Shown: positions 48,516 through 61,876, counted from the stretch's first letter. The stretch: DNA of 64,000 bases from Bursaphelenchus xylophilus (GCA_904066235.2 CAJFCV020000002.1:7998001-8062000), one strand, 5' to 3'. Notes: a model not told the origin generated them from the sequence alone. Numbers and translations: made by a program.

Positions 48516-50000
48516 TGAAACCAAAAACGATTAAAAACATGCACGGCAGTTAAACATAAGATGGTTTACGGCATTATCACAAAAATTAAAAGACAATATG
48601 TTATACCTGACTGTTGTTCGAAAAGATACAAGTATTCATAAGCATTAAAAAAATCTTTCTTAAAAATTTAGGTAAAGCTTTACTAGACTCTTGAAAGAAA
48701 TGGATTTTGCGTACAAAACAAAAAGTGGTCCTCTAAATGAATGACAAGAAATATAGAGATAAATAAAAAAAAACTAAGCCGAATATAAACATATCCGGCA
48801 CAGAAATCCATCGTCAATCTTTAGCCATAAAATTACCCTGGACTGGATATAAAAATGGTTAAGAGCATCCATTTCCCCCAAAAAATGTGACAGAAAAAAA
48901 CCTCAGCATCAAAAGCAACATCACAGCAAAATTACGCGGTAAATTACATTAGGATGTTGTAAAAACGGTAAAGAATAACTGGGCATTCGTTGCGAAATTT
49001 CGCGAAACCCTCACGCTTTGCACACATTGATAAAAAAAGGGCAAAACGCCTGAGCCCTCCGCAGTTCGCGCCCGAATCGTGAAAAACTCGGAATTATAAG
49101 GAAAACGCTTGTATGTAAAAAATGACGAAGAACGTAGGAAGGATAGAAAACAATAGAAGAAATGAATTCTTGCATGCTTCTTCTGCTATATTAAACGACT
49201 TCCCGTCATGCATACCGAAATTCCTTTCTGCCAGAAGCTGTTAAAAATGTTTAGTTATACGGTGTTCAGAAATAATTACTAAACTAGATACACCTATGCC
49301 GCAGGTTATAACAGCTTCTGTCACGACCAAAATGCATAAATACAGTATCAAAAACATGATGTCTTAAAAATCTTTGACGAAAGTGCTCCATAGTATCTGC
49401 TTTGAAAAGATGTTGAGGTAAGCAGATGAAGAGCATTCAGTCAGTCTTCTTTATATATTGGCCGTAGAAAGGCAATCAGAAATAAGATTGTCATCATTGT
49501 GAAGGTGAGATTACCCACGGACGTTTGATCCAATAATTACGCTAAAATTATGTTGTCTTCCACTTTGACTATTCGTTACTCCATTGGATAAGATACTGCC
49601 TCTCGATTAACAAGACTTTTCTAGTACCGCCTAACAATATTGTTGGCATTTGCATTACGTATCAAACAGAATCCTCAGTAACGCCTAAAAGGCCTTGCAT
49701 TGAACAGACCAGTTAGTAGTCAGAAACTTTAATCGTATAAAATGGTTTTCGCAATAAACAAAAGTTTTTTAGGGTGTTTTGTGCAAACCGTAGCGCTTCC
49801 GCAAGCGAGTTAGGTTTTCGCGCCATTTGAAGTGACATTTTATACGATAGAAAAGTTTCGAATCTTGCTTCCCAAAACGAAAACACTATTGGCATTCTGT
49901 TTCATCGTGAAAATTTATTTTTTTCGGCCAAAAACTTTGGCAATTGTCGTTTAGGTTATTCCGAGAACGTTTGGCTCTCTGTATTGCCTTCGATTAGAAA
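48516..50000. other. Divergent intergenic region between npp-9 and pfd-2
   Basis: It must hold the promoters of two housekeeping genes transcribed away from each other. No specific site, RNA gene or repeat was recognised. Confidence 0.45.
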
Positions 50001-50468
50001 ATGACCCAGCCAACGAAAGAACAGCAAAAAATTTTGGAAGGATTTAAGGCTCTCAGGGAAAGTCAACAACTTATTGTTGCTGAGCTCCAGAGAAGTGCTG
50101 CCGAGCTGCGGGAAGTGAAGTAAGTTTCTTTTTGTTATTTTGTTTTTGCCTAGGGTTGTGCTGAGGTTAACATGAACATCGTTTTGCTTCAGGAGTGTTC
50201 TGGCATCGTTAGGGCGATGGGATAATACAAACCGAAAGTTCTACTACAGATGTGTTGACGCCTTGCTTGAATATGATGCCCCTTCGATGGAAAAGAAGTT
50301 GAATGAGGTTTCGGAAGAGGCAGGTTTTAATTATCCGAGGTTAATAACTACTCATCATTTTAGTTACAAACAAAACTGAAGGAAGGTGAGGAAAATCTGA
50401 AAGCCAAAGCCACAGAACTGAAGGAGTATACAGAGAAGCACCAAATCCGGTTTGTTCCTCAGTCGTAA
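50001..50468 (+). CDS. pfd-2: Prefoldin subunit 2
   Basis: Exons: 50001-50119, 50193-50319, 50364-50468; 116 aa. The protein is two long coiled-coil helices (KEQQKILEGFKALRESQQLI at the N-terminus; LKAKATELKEYTEKHQIRF at the C-terminus) with the beta-hairpin region between them (NRKFYYRCVDALLEY), the layout of beta-type prefoldin subunits. The KHxIR ending matches prefoldin 2. As part of the hexameric cytosolic chaperone it would hand unfolded actin and tubulin to CCT. The 44-nt second intron only keeps the frame if its donor is GC (GAG followed by GCAGGT); the nearby GT donors cause stops. Confidence 0.88.
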
Positions 50469-51756
50469 ACCGAATCCGCAACTTATTTGTTATCAATTTC
50501 TACAACTCAATCTCGGCTTCCGCCTCTGTTTGTTTATTTTTAGCATTATTTGTTAAATTTTCATGTAAAATGAACGAGTTTGCCAATTCGAGGATAATTT
50601 TTCGAGTTTAAATTTTGTTGTCGAATGTTTAGGTCGATAATTATGTTACACTAGACATCACGGTGAAGCTTTGACGAACTTCGCTAACTAAATTTTTTTG
50701 AAAACAACGTATAAAGACAACAATTTAAGATCCCAAAGGCCATCTCGAAATTTCCCAATTTTTCGTGATAATAACCGCGGAACTTTGATCAATCACATCT
50801 GATTGTTTTTTCAATTACACCCCTGTTTGTCAGAAACAGACATTCCGAACATGGAATGACCACAGAGCTCGAGAAGGTTCATCGATTTTGCTGAAGGAAC
50901 AGCGTGACACTTTTTATCGCCCCTTATCATTATAAAGTGCTTCTGTGAGTCTTTGTTTAATGAAGAAAGCGTGAGTTGCATGTATTCTTATAGTCATAAA
51001 TTGTTTTTTCGGGTGGAGATTTAACGAGGAATGGTGAAAAGTCAGTGGTAGTAAGTTTGTTTCGATCAGTTTTAGACCATGGGAGACATCATTAAGTAAA
51101 AATATAATGTTGAACATACCATGGGTAATATTTTTTGAACTAGAAATGTTTATATAAGAATAACTCAATGCTAAAATGACCTGAATTGTTTTTTGGCACA
51201 ATCCCGGGGATCAAAAATCTTTCGTTTCTTGAAAAGTTTTGTAATCTCGAACAATTTTCGAGACAAATGGAGTGGAGATCTTTGATTTTCACACCTGGTA
51301 TATAAGTGGGTAAGTAGTTGTCGGGTCAAGTAAACAGCAGTAAACAAGTGATCTAGTTCTTTAATCTCTTTTATGAAGCTTTTTTAATAGCACACAAAAG
51401 TTGTGATAATGTTGTGGCTAGGGGATGAGAGTGACCACAGTTTTTTCGGGAAAATTCGGTATGTTATTTTCATGGTGAATAAATTTTTATGTAAATTTTT
51501 GAGAAATTCTAATTTTTTGAAGAGTTTTCCTTTTGTCATCCAAAATCGGACCTAATCTTTATGCGAATTTTTTCAAAAAAAGCATGGGAATTTTTGGAGA
51601 ACGGAAAATGCAATAGACAAACGCACAGTGCAACTGATTGTGAAATGAAAGAAAATTGTGGGTGCACTGTGCAGCGGGATTGACAATGAAAAAAATCTGA
51701 AAATTCTGAGCCAAAGTTGGAGTATTCGATAACTGAGAGTTGTATTTAATTTGCAG
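50469..51756. other. Intergenic DNA and unresolved 5' part of the ferroportin gene
   Basis: The first coding exon of the ferroportin gene should be here. One candidate is ATG TTA TTT TCA TG at 51461-51474, followed by a GTGAAT donor, which joins in phase with 51757. No other gene was seen. Confidence 0.35.
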
Positions 51757-54328
51757 TCCGTCCACGCCTTTCAAGTACCTTTATCTCTCATATTTCCTCT
51801 CCTGTTTCAACGACCAACTATGGGCATTTGCGATGATATTTATGTTGGAACATCTGGGAAGTTTGAGGCTGATCGGGGTCAGTCAATTGGCCGAAAATGC
51901 TCTTCAAATGTTGGCCAGCGCCTTCATTGGGGGCTGGATGAATAAACACTCCAGAATATACGGTAAGACGATTACTTTTTTTTATTTTTTTTATAAACTC
52001 TCGAGGCCTATCTTCATTGTATTTTACAGCGACATTATCCGTCTTGGCAATAAACAATTTGGCAGTGACTTTGTCGGCCTCTTTGTTGATCACATGCATG
52101 GTAATTGTTGATGATTACCCAAGATTGTACATCTTATGTCTTGTTTTGTCCATTTTGTTTGGGGCACTGTCAAAATGCGCTTCAGAAGGCGAGGAAATGG
52201 CGTTTACAAAAGACTGGATCGTGGTGATGAGCGAGAATGAAGGCAGCGACGTCTTGTCTTGTAAGTTTACACTCGCTTTCTGAACATGTAGAAGCCCAGA
52301 AAACAGCGGAGCACTTCTGGTAATGTCTCGAAACTAACTTTTTGGATTTTCGGTCGAAATGCCACCTTAACGATCATCAGCCATATAACCGCCGTTGTGA
52401 CTCCACCATTGAGTGCGTACATGTTGGTCTATGTGGGGTATGTAAAGGCTTCCATAGCCTTTATCTTCTGCAATGTATTTTCCTGGTTTGTTGAGCGGCA
52501 AATGTTCATTGCAATCTACGATCATGTCCCGGAATTGAGGGCAAAACACAAAAGAAGTAAGTGCCAGTAAAGATCACTGCTCAAAATTATTGTTTGTAAA
52601 AAACGAAGGTGTTAATTTTTGCTTCTTTTACCAATTTTATCGTTTTATTCAATTTTGATGACTAATTTAAATTGACATTTAATTTTCAGCCCCATCGCTG
52701 CAAAAGAAGCTTACAGCTGAGCAAAAGTCTTTGATTGATCCCGCTGTAGAAAAGGTCGAATTGGAGACCAACTGGTGCAGTGATGTTGTCCAGATCTTCT
52801 GGAAACAATCCATTTATCCGGCAGCCATTGGATTGGCTCTAATGTACTTTACTGTCCTCGGGTTTGATGGGGTAAGTGCTGTTTTGATTTAAAATATGGC
52901 GGAACCTCTGTAAAACGAAACCTGTTTGTAACGAACAGTTTCGAAGGGGTTTCTAGGAGTCTAATTTAGGCCAAAAGTAACCTCTGTAGAACGAAGCTTT
53001 CTTCATAATGAAAAAATTTTTTTTTATTCCTTACGATTTATTGTACAGAGCTTTCATTGTATGCAATTTGCTAACTAAATTGATTAAATTTTAGATCCCG
53101 ATAAGTTATGGGAAAGCGAATGGATTACCTGACGACTTGCTTGGCCTTCTGAAAGGCGCTGCCAGTTTATTAGGAATCATTGGGGCATTGGCTTACACTC
53201 AGCTGGAGCAAGGAATTGGGTTAAAGAAAACTGCCTTTGTGGGCATGTCGGTGAGTAAATTGCCCAAAAATTTTCTAATGCTTATCTTAGATCCAGCAGA
53301 TGTCCAATGTCTTCTGTATATTTTCATTGTTTGCTGCCGGAACTTTGTTTGCGCCCGGTGAATATTGGAGTAGTTTCACGGCAGAGGTAAGAAATTTTGG
53401 GAAGATTTGGGGCGTTTTATGCTGACAGATCCTTCGGATAAAAAACTTTATCAACAAGCTTCATGTCGGTGCAAAAAGTCCTTTTGCACCGTGCGGATTT
53501 TTCTGTCGCACTCTGAAAAAACACGGTTTGTCGCTGCGAAAAATGGGAATCGCGCGCGACGTAAGGAAAAAACAAACAAAAATGCACTGTGCAAAAGGTG
53601 TTTTCGGGTCAAATGCACTGTGCAATGCAATTTTTTCGCGATTTTCGCAGCGACGCGACAAAACAAGCAAACCTGCACAACGCAAAATTCCAAGGGCTTT
53701 TTGCGCCAACTAAGAGCAAAAATCCCTCTCGAATTCCGATTTTGAAATCATCAAAATTTTTAGTCCTGGCTCTCCAACTTCCGTTCCACTTTCTCCATCG
53801 AAAGAGCCGCCAAAATTCCTCTAAATGGGACCGAAGTCTCGGATGAGGACGATCTCATGTCCGGCATTGATTGGTATTCCTTCAAAGTTCACGGCCACCC
53901 AATGTACAGCATCTTTTTATTCTTTATCGGGGTTACCGTAGCCAGAGTTGGAGTGTGGATTGCGGATCTGGCGATCACCCAGTTGATGCAAGAGAATGTC
54001 CTGGAGACCGAGAGATTGACTGTCTTTGGAGTACACAATGCAATTTGCCAATTCTTTTCTCTGCTGAAGGATATTTTGGTGATTTTATTCCCGGATCCTA
54101 AAATCTTTGGAGCGTTTGTGCTGTTGAGTATAATGTCAGTGATGGCGGCGTATCTTCATTATATTTACTACATGTGGAGGGTAAGTTAAATATGATTTTT
54201 TTTTTGTTTATTTTCCCTTTTAGACTCGAGGCCTTGACGATGTTGAAACCGTAGCATCAGATACAGCTGATCTTGATGTAATCGAAGAGCTCAAAATCCC
54301 TGATGATGTATTAATATCTCGGCCATAA
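51757..54328 (+). CDS. Ferroportin-type iron exporter (SLC40A family)
   Basis: Exons: 51757-51962, 52030-52260, 52295-52319, 52381-52556, 52690-52871, 53095-53250, 53291-53386, 53764-54180, 54224-54328; 530 residues plus a short unresolved N-terminus. Family marks are the first helix (KYLYLSYFLSCFNDQLWAFA), the KDWIVV segment after helix 4, a long cytoplasmic loop, and near the end ADLAITQLMQENVLETERLT, which corresponds to the conserved TQLLQENV region of ferroportins. The product should export ferrous iron at a basolateral or gut membrane. The region 52260-52381 is the weak point: the obvious acceptor at 52291 gives an immediate TAA, so the model uses an acceptor three bases on, a 34-nt intron and a 25-nt exon, which restores the frame. 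A damaged allele cannot be excluded. Confidence 0.85.
53460..53720. repeat. Degenerate foldback repeat in a ferroportin intron
   Basis: GGTGCAAAAAGTCCTTTTGC on the left pairs imperfectly with the inverse of GCAAAATTCCAAGGGCTTTTTGCGCC-like sequence on the right. Inner segments TCGCTGCGAAAAATG and TTTTCGCAGCGACGCGA also pair. TGCACTGTGCAA-type motifs recur inside. It is probably a small non-autonomous transposon; ends and target duplication were not fixed. Confidence 0.55.
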
Positions 54329-54998
54329 CCTTTTTGCGAAATCAAGCATGGTGATTGTACATAATTTTATTTTTTAGTTTTGACAAAAGTCTGTTATTTA
54401 TCCAGTAAAAAAATTTAATCATATTTTCTTTCGTATAAAATGTCGCCTCCAACACTACTCAAATTTATTTTCTCTACGAAAAATTTAGAAATTCCATTAC
54501 AATCTGGGGTTTTTACAGAAGCCTTGCGAAGAAACAAAAAACGATTTGTTCGAATAATTGAGAGAGAGAGGGAGAAGATTGATATTTCTGTTGAGAATAT
54601 TACTCTAAACGGGCTGAAAAAAGGCAGGGGCTATAGCTCGGGACCATCTTTTCTTTCACCATCTATCTTATTCTTCCATCTGATGATATTTCGACTAAAT
54701 TAAAAGGGTTTAAATGTCAAAAAATCAAAATTTAACACTTTTCTCATTTTGAAAGTACATTTTTTTGGGATTTTCTCATTGTTATGGTGTGATTTTTGCC
54801 GTATTTTAGCGGTGAATTCGATTTTCAAGCCGGAAAATCGATAAGACGCGCTTTGTTGAGTCGAAATCCTATGGCATTAACTGTGAAACAGAAGCCAAGA
54901 AAAGTTTTTTGAAGGGTGTTTGAGGATAAAATTTGGGGAATTGAGAGACAAAAGTTGAATTACAAGACGCTGAAAGAGTGAGTCTAAACTTTCGGAGT
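54329..54998. other. Convergent intergenic stretch
   Basis: It lies between the ferroportin stop and the galectin stop, which face each other. No gene was recognised. Confidence 0.45.
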
Positions 54999-56076
54999 TT
55001 AGAAGATCTGGATTCCGGTAATCTCGACATCTCCGCCGATCTGAAGTCCGTTCAGATCGTGGGGCTCCAAGCGATGGGCGTAGGTGCAGAACCGTTCTTC
55101 GTTGATGAAGATCTGGAAGGCGTACTCTTCGTTGACGATCTTCAAATCGAAGCCGACGTCCTTCTCCAGCGGGTTCTTGCCCTCTCTCTCCTCATTTCCC
55201 CATTCATTGTTGATCAGGGAGTTGCGAACGATGGCCTTCTCGTCGAAACGAGGGTTGAAATGAAGGGCAATGTCGCCGTTCTTCTTCAACAGATTGATGT
55301 GGAATCTCTTGCCCTTCTTCTCGGGGGTTCCGTAGATGAGGAGGGTCTTGCCGGGGGTCAGTCCATCGCCGGGGATGCCACTCTCGTACGGCACTGGGTA
55401 GTACTTGCCGCTCCAGCTGATGTGGTTGATGAAGACGTCGCCGTCGATGGAGAAGTGGGTCACGGAGGAGAGGGGGATGCGGTGCTCGTACTCCTTGATC
55501 TCCTTCTGGTTGGCCGTGATGGTGAAGCGGTTGTCGTGGGCGCGGACACGGATGTCGATGTCGTCTCCCTTCTTGAAGGGATTGCCCTTGCGCTCTTCCT
55601 TGCCCCATTCGCCCTTGGAGAAGGTGTTGAACACAATCTGGAAGTAAAATTGATTACTTGGTCTAGGACATTGTCAAAAAAAAATCAATTGAAATTTGAA
55701 CCGTGACAACCTTTCTTTAACTGCGAAATACTGTTTAAAGGATGTATATGTATAATTAATGTCGTACCTTTCCTTCGTCGAACCGGACACTGATGTGGAG
55801 TGGGACATCGTTGCCACTGAAGTCAGCGGTGGCGGTGTGCAGAGAAACGGTGAAGCGAACTGAATCCTCCACGGTCTTTCCCTTCACAATCAGGGTCTGT
55901 CCCGGCTCGAAGGGCTCGGTGAGCTTACTGCGGTAAGGAATGGGCTAAAATTACATGTTTACTAAAAGTTAATACCCATGATAGAGTTTTTTTATAGTTA
56001 TAGGGACATAAACATATATTGCCACAGGCAATAAACACATGTTTTTGCGACTTACATAGCTCGACTCGGCGGCCAT
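54999..56076 (-). CDS. lec-1: Tandem-repeat galectin, LEC-1 type (core isoform)
   Basis: Exons in transcript order: 56117-56056 (ATG at 56076), 55944-55768, 55637-54999; 278 aa from that ATG, the length expected for the nematode 32-kDa galectin. Two carbohydrate-recognition domains are joined by a short linker. The first (about aa 10-140) has FNTFSKGEWGKEER. The second has the complete sugar-binding signature HFNPRF, RNSLINNEWGNEEREG, so it should bind beta-galactosides. The tail ends GVEI-like with ITGIQIF. The first listed exon stays open upstream of the ATG (EPEHLDRYKRYEQ) to an acceptor at 56118-56119, so either a trans-spliced 41-base leader or a longer N-terminus from an upstream exon is possible. 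Confidence 0.95.
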
Positions 56077-56119
56077 TTGTTCGTATCTCTTGTACCTGTC
56101 GAGGTGCTCGGGCTCGGCT

Positions 56120-59100
56120 GAAAACAATGTCGATTAATCAAGGGTGACCTTCAAGTCAAGGTAATCGATATAAACCGATAAAAATGCCCTTCCGGGTTTT
56201 GTTTACCCAACCTTAAAGTTGTTTCCTTAAAAAAGATATCTCCCAAGGAAAGGAAACAAAAAATTCGCTCTCTCCTCGCAGCTTTCAGAAACCAAAAAAA
56301 TTTATTCAATTTTAAATTCGAGCACGCGACTCCGCCCCGCCTTTTTGGCTCCTAAACAACATTATTTTTGTTTGTTTCTTTAAGCGGGAGATTTAGCAAG
56401 CAAAATAAAAAAAAATGTGGGAGACGTAAGAATGGTTTAGGGAGCAGAAGAAAGGGGAGAATATGATCAGTAATATAAAGATTGCGAGATAGACGATGTA
56501 ATTGTAAATTAGCACTTTCAAGGAATATGATTTATCGATTATTTAGTCAAAAAAGAGACAAAAGACGGACTCAATATAAAGATTTATCCGGCTTACAACC
56601 TGACTCACACCATGTAAACTCCCTCCAAGCCCTGAACCATATCTCTGAACCCCCTTTTTGTCCATAAATCCATCACTTCAAACCATTTCTCATCCAGAAA
56701 AGACCCTGGTTTGAAACAATCTTTCTTCCCTCTCTTTTTATCGATCATTATGCCCTCAGGGATTAATATTCAAAAATATTCAGAGCAAAACCATCCGAAA
56801 ACGTTTTTTTTTCTTGTTTGGATATTCAACTTTTCCGGAGAGTTTTTGGGAATTCCTGGACGAAATAACGGCGATAAATTATGGTTGGAAATGGGGGAGA
56901 GGGCAGGTCTTTGAAGTTTTGATGTCAAAAATGGCTTTGGTTTGGAATTTGGAAGCAAAAATTTTTTTATTTTCTACTTGGAGCCCTTAAACGGCTTAAA
57001 ATTCCAAAAAAATGACTTAACTTTGATACAACGAAGAGCAAGACAGTACATGGACCTATTTACATCTATTAAACCCAATTCTCCTTCAAACAAATACCAA
57101 AAACAATAAGACTCTTATCAAATTCCATTATCACAATACTAACTGCAGCTTAAACTGAAAAGTCCCAAGGCATTTTACGTTTCTTTCTTCAAAAAAATCT
57201 CATAAATGGTCCAAGAAACGAAACTGATTAGCGGGAGGTTTATTTGCCTTCAGGGCTGCACCTTTGGCGCCATTTGGGAGAAACGGGTTATCAGAAAAAA
57301 AGAATTTGATGAGTCGACGACCTTGCGAGTCAAGGCGTAAGGAGAAGAAAGGGAATTCCTTAATTTGAACCAATTTATAATTAGGCTAAAGGCATTGTAA
57401 TTTGGGGGTTTTGGGAGAGAGGAAATTCGTGAATCAAATGCTTTGAAATCAGTTGATGATTTATAGCAAAAAGAGGGTGATTTTTGATGACAAATGACGT
57501 TGTAGGAGAACAAACTTGCGGCAAGTAATTCCAGAAATATTAAAGGCAAAAATAAGCTTAAATATGCATGAAATTAACTTCCAATTTTAAGCCTATCAAT
57601 CTACTTACTCATCAAGCAACCTAACGTTCAATCTAATCACCAAAATTAAAATTAATTGTCAAGGCCCCCATATTTAAACCAATATTTACAACTGTCGCTC
57701 CAGAACCGCCTACAGACACCACAATCGGCAGCAGATAACCACTATCGCCACAAAATTCTCCGGAAGACCTGACCTCGCCCTACCCAATCAAAGAAAATTC
57801 TAAGCTGCCCTCCGGCTGAGTCATTCCCCTTATCAGGTAGTCGTAAAACTTACAAACACCCACCAGAACCGGAGACAAAACCAGGAAACTCTGCAGCGCC
57901 AGATCAACGCTACTTTCCCCCGCTGTCGAGACAGTCTTTTACTAGGCAAATACCCGCTTTACAAGTTCAATTAAAAGTTAAAAAGTTGAGTAAACAAAAA
58001 AAAAAGTGAGAGAAATCAGATCCACGTCCCAGCCGAAACGGCCTCGTCTTCTAAAAACGTTTTCTTAAATAAAACCGGGCGAATCGCAAATGTCAGAGAA
58101 GCGAGTGGAAGGGATCTGATCGCAACCCCGGAAGTTTAAAGCCGTTTTAATGTTGGCACGCGGGGATAAAACAAAAAGGCGATTTAGGACTTAGGACAAT
58201 GGCCAAGGAATCGGAAAAGGAGGAATTGCCGCAAAATTGATAGACATGTTGGACACAAATTGGGCGAGATGATCCATCACGGATTGCGGTAATTCGGAGG
58301 GGTGTAAAAATGACTTTGAAAAGTTGAAGGTCCCAGGCACTTGCTAAAGAAATGTGCCTCAATTTTTGCAGCAAGTTTTTTGCCAACTCGTTTGGCCAAA
58401 CATTGGCCAGAACTCTGAACCTTCCCAAGAAGAATCTCCCATTCTTAGGAGAGCGGTTTGGAATAAAAGGCAGTGTTCCAGATGGCTTTTATTACCCGAA
58501 TGCAACAAACCTAACACATTCCCAACAAACTGCGGACAAAACAGGTGATTTGCCGGGTAAACTAAAATTTTAGAAGTACTAAAGGGCTGACCAAGCAAAC
58601 TTCTGTACTGAAAAAAATCTGTGCTCCAGTACAAGGCGTCTTAATCAGCGTTTCAAGCCCATTTCCTCCCTTTTCTCGTCCCAAACTCATTTCAGTGCCC
58701 GCCGGGTGTTTACAATCTTACCAAAACAAAACCCGACTCATCTCCCGAGGGCGCGACGACCTTGGTTTGTATACAATCCCGACAAACTTTTAGATTCCCC
58801 ATTTTTGATTCAGGATCGGAAAAGAGCGGCCTTTAACAAAAAAAAAAAGTTTTTCAGCGCGAAAAAACGCTTTGAAACACACAAACAAGCTTCCTTTGGC
58901 TGTCTGCCCGCTCTCCGAGAATGCTGAGATGACTGGGGCGTGTAATGGCGAGAATAGCGGTTACTTTTTGTCACTATTTTACTTTGATGTTTGTTGGAAC
59001 CCGGCGCTAAAACGGGGGAATTCAAGAAGAAAGGAGTTTAGGAGAGGGTTTGAAAAGAAATTGCGTTAGGATGACGCAATTTATAGACGTGAATCAGAGG

Positions 59101-61032
59101 TTGAACAACAGAATCATTACATATTACGTTTTAGATTGAAAAACCCGGAAAAAAATCGTTACTAAAATTGGAAATAAACAAAATTCCGCCCTTTAGAGAG
59201 TCAAAATTTCAACTCGATTTTAGTAAAGCCATTTCTCTAGATAAGTGTAAAAATTTGCTCAAATGTCTACTACAACATATTACATCTTCCTCCCGACCCT
59301 CACTCCCTCTCTCCATCCATCCATTCACTCATTACGCCAATTGAATCAAGCCTAATTCGAAAGCCCATTGTTCCGCGTCATTACAACCAAACTTTAACGC
59401 CGAAACTGATAGCCCGGGCCCGGGAACGCATAAAACCCAGCCATAAAACTCGGCGGGTGATCAAGGACACTGGGCGAAAAGACGGGTTGTTGGGAACATT
59501 TGGCTTGCAAAAAAGAAAACAAAAATATGGGCTTTGATTCCTAAAAGGTGACTGGCAATGGGACAATAGGGGGCGGAAGGAGACGGGTAAGATACAAAAC
59601 AAGGTTGTTTTGGCTGGATGCGGAAGTGACTGGACGTCTAATCTTTTCGCACAAAATTTTTTAGATTTTTTTGGCATCAGGGTTATTTGTCATCAAAAAT
59701 TTTTCAAACAGAATTTTTCAAAATTTGTTTCAAACCCGGCTTGCCCTTAACCACTTATTTGCGTCAAAAATAAATGGTAATCCTCTGATGCAAATACCAA
59801 GCTCGAGAGCCTTAGCCCTTTGCCTGTATTAGCGGCAAATTCGAGAATTTTTTGCACGTAAAATGCAAATACATACAGGTTTAGACACAACTCCTTAACG
59901 GGTCTCAACTTTACGAGCAAACATTAAAAATGGATGGAAGTTTCCGGCTTTTTCGGTTTGTAAATAAACCCATATTGTAATGGGGAAGGGTTGATTGGAC
60001 CCGTAATGTGGAATGTAAAGTTTGGAAATTGATTTGGAATTGATTGAGAGATCAAAAGTCAGGTGATTTTAGTCATGATGAATATGTTTTTGAAGATGTA
60101 AACGAGATTTTGTAATAGAAAAATTATTGGAAAAGTATTTTTAAGCAAGAATAGAGTCTGTTTTAGCTTGTAGAACAATCTATGATAAAAAAACTTGAAC
60201 AAAATCATCACTTTCCCCTACTACAAGAAAAAATAACCTCTCTAAGCTCGAAAAATCTCCCCAACCACTCGACTGACCACTCTTTAAGTACCCATTATCA
60301 ATCCCAACCCACTCACAACTAATTAAGTCAACATAAAAAAACAGAAATACCAGCGCCACTCTTAAGAGGCGCTTGTTTGTAATAGGCCGAAACACGATTG
60401 ACTCATTGGAATTTTGGTTGTAAAAGTAGTAATGGAAAACAATTTTCGATCGAAATGAGTCATTTCCAAAAAAATTGAGGCCTTGGAGAATAAATATATA
60501 TAAATTGCGAAACTAAAATAAACACAGGTCTTTTCATCACCATACTTGATGTTTCTTTGACAAAAAACCCTTTTTTTCTTTCTTTTTTTTGCTTCGCGAA
60601 CCACTGATTGACAAGAGAAAACAATTTGTTGACGTCTTAACCTTCACTTAATACCTGCTTCAGAAAAAAAGTCGTTTAAAAGTAAAGAATTTGGTCTCCA
60701 AATACGGTGACTCACATAGGATGTTTATTGAGGGTGTCAAGTTACAAAACAACTAGTAAGCAAACAAAAAATGGATTTGGAAGTGGTGCAAAAGGCATAA
60801 ATATCTTACCAAAACCAAAACTAATATCGTTATTCAGATAATAATGCAGCATAAGTAGGGAGTTTGGATGACAAATGTGTGGATTACAAGAGAGTAAAAT
60901 AGAAAAGTCATGGAAGAGATGATTGTTTACATCCTCGATTTTATTATGCAAATTTTTGGACTTTTCTGCGAAAACATTTTTACCCAAAGTTTTTAGATGG
61001 AAGACGTGGACACAAAAAGTTTTACAACTTAC
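56120..61032 (-). other. Long putative first intron of the galectin gene, otherwise empty
   Basis: About 4.9 kb of AT-rich sequence has no supportable gene on either strand. Open frames here (for example around 58147-58634) overlap on opposite strands and show no family. If the upstream first exons are used, this is intronic. Confidence 0.45.
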
Positions 61033-61084
61033 TCTTCCGATTGAAGGTTATACTAGCCACTTTCTTGACCGTAACTGGGCTCAT
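61033..61084 (-). CDS. Candidate alternative first exon 1c of the galectin gene
   Basis: ATG at 61084; the exon encodes MSPVTVKKVASITFNRK and ends in phase 1 before GTAAGT. Phase 1 is exactly what the acceptor at 56118-56119 needs. No acceptor precedes the ATG, so an internal promoter would be required. Confidence 0.3.
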
Positions 61085-61860
61085 TACTCGCCAGACTTTA
61101 TTTTGGAGACCAAGGAATATATTTAGTAGACAGCAATGAAATGCCTCTGGCCCTCTCAAATAAAGTTGAACCAAAAGGAGATTAGGTTGTAATCAGACGG
61201 CCCAAAATAATCGACCAACTTTTCCACGTTTTCAAAAGACCCGTGGGTTGAAAATGGGTTGAAAACAAGAGAAGCACGACATTCCACTCTTGTTTTTGTT
61301 TTTTTCTCTGTCTATTCAGGCCAAAAACACCGCTGTTGCTCTTATTTAGACCCTCTTATTTAGAGCTTGTATATGGGGAAGTGGATGGAATGGGCGACCA
61401 AAGTCATTGTGTAATTTGGTGGTTGAAGTCTTACCAATGTAGAGCATACGAGGAATAGGTGTATATTCGAGGAAAATGTCTTTAATGTTCAAGGTTTTGT
61501 TTACAGAACGACTAGGACGCAGGTAAGATAAGAAGAGAAAGGGTTGAAGACAATGGGCTCAAGAGAATTTCAGGATATGAAACTTGGAAAATGACGCAGA
61601 TTGTGTGGGTTTTTGAATAAAAAGTTAACTGGATAAATGCATGTTAACGTATTTTTTTCATAGAACCTAAATATTCTTTAATCCTTAACCTCTCAGTTCC
61701 TGTTTTTCAAAAAAATTTCTTTACCTACACAAAATGATGACTAAACAAATCGCACTTCTGGTTAAACTCAATTAGCTCTCGATTCACAACCAAATTACCT
61801 AGAATTTCCTCACATTCCTCTGATTAATCCCATCACGGCCTTCTTTGGTCATTGACTTAC

Positions 61861-61876
61861 CGTGTTCGTGGAGCAT
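61861..61876 (-). CDS. Candidate alternative first exon 1b of the galectin gene
   Basis: ATG at 61876; the exon encodes MLHEH and ends in phase 1 before GTAAGTC. Joined to 56117 it would read MLHEHAEPEHLDRYKRYEQ. The exon is very short, so support rests on the donor and phase. Confidence 0.35.

Noticed and set aside
54978..55706. 242-codon plus-strand frame opposite the galectin
   Set aside because: It is antisense to the conserved galectin exon and has Leu/Val/Asp-rich shadow composition.
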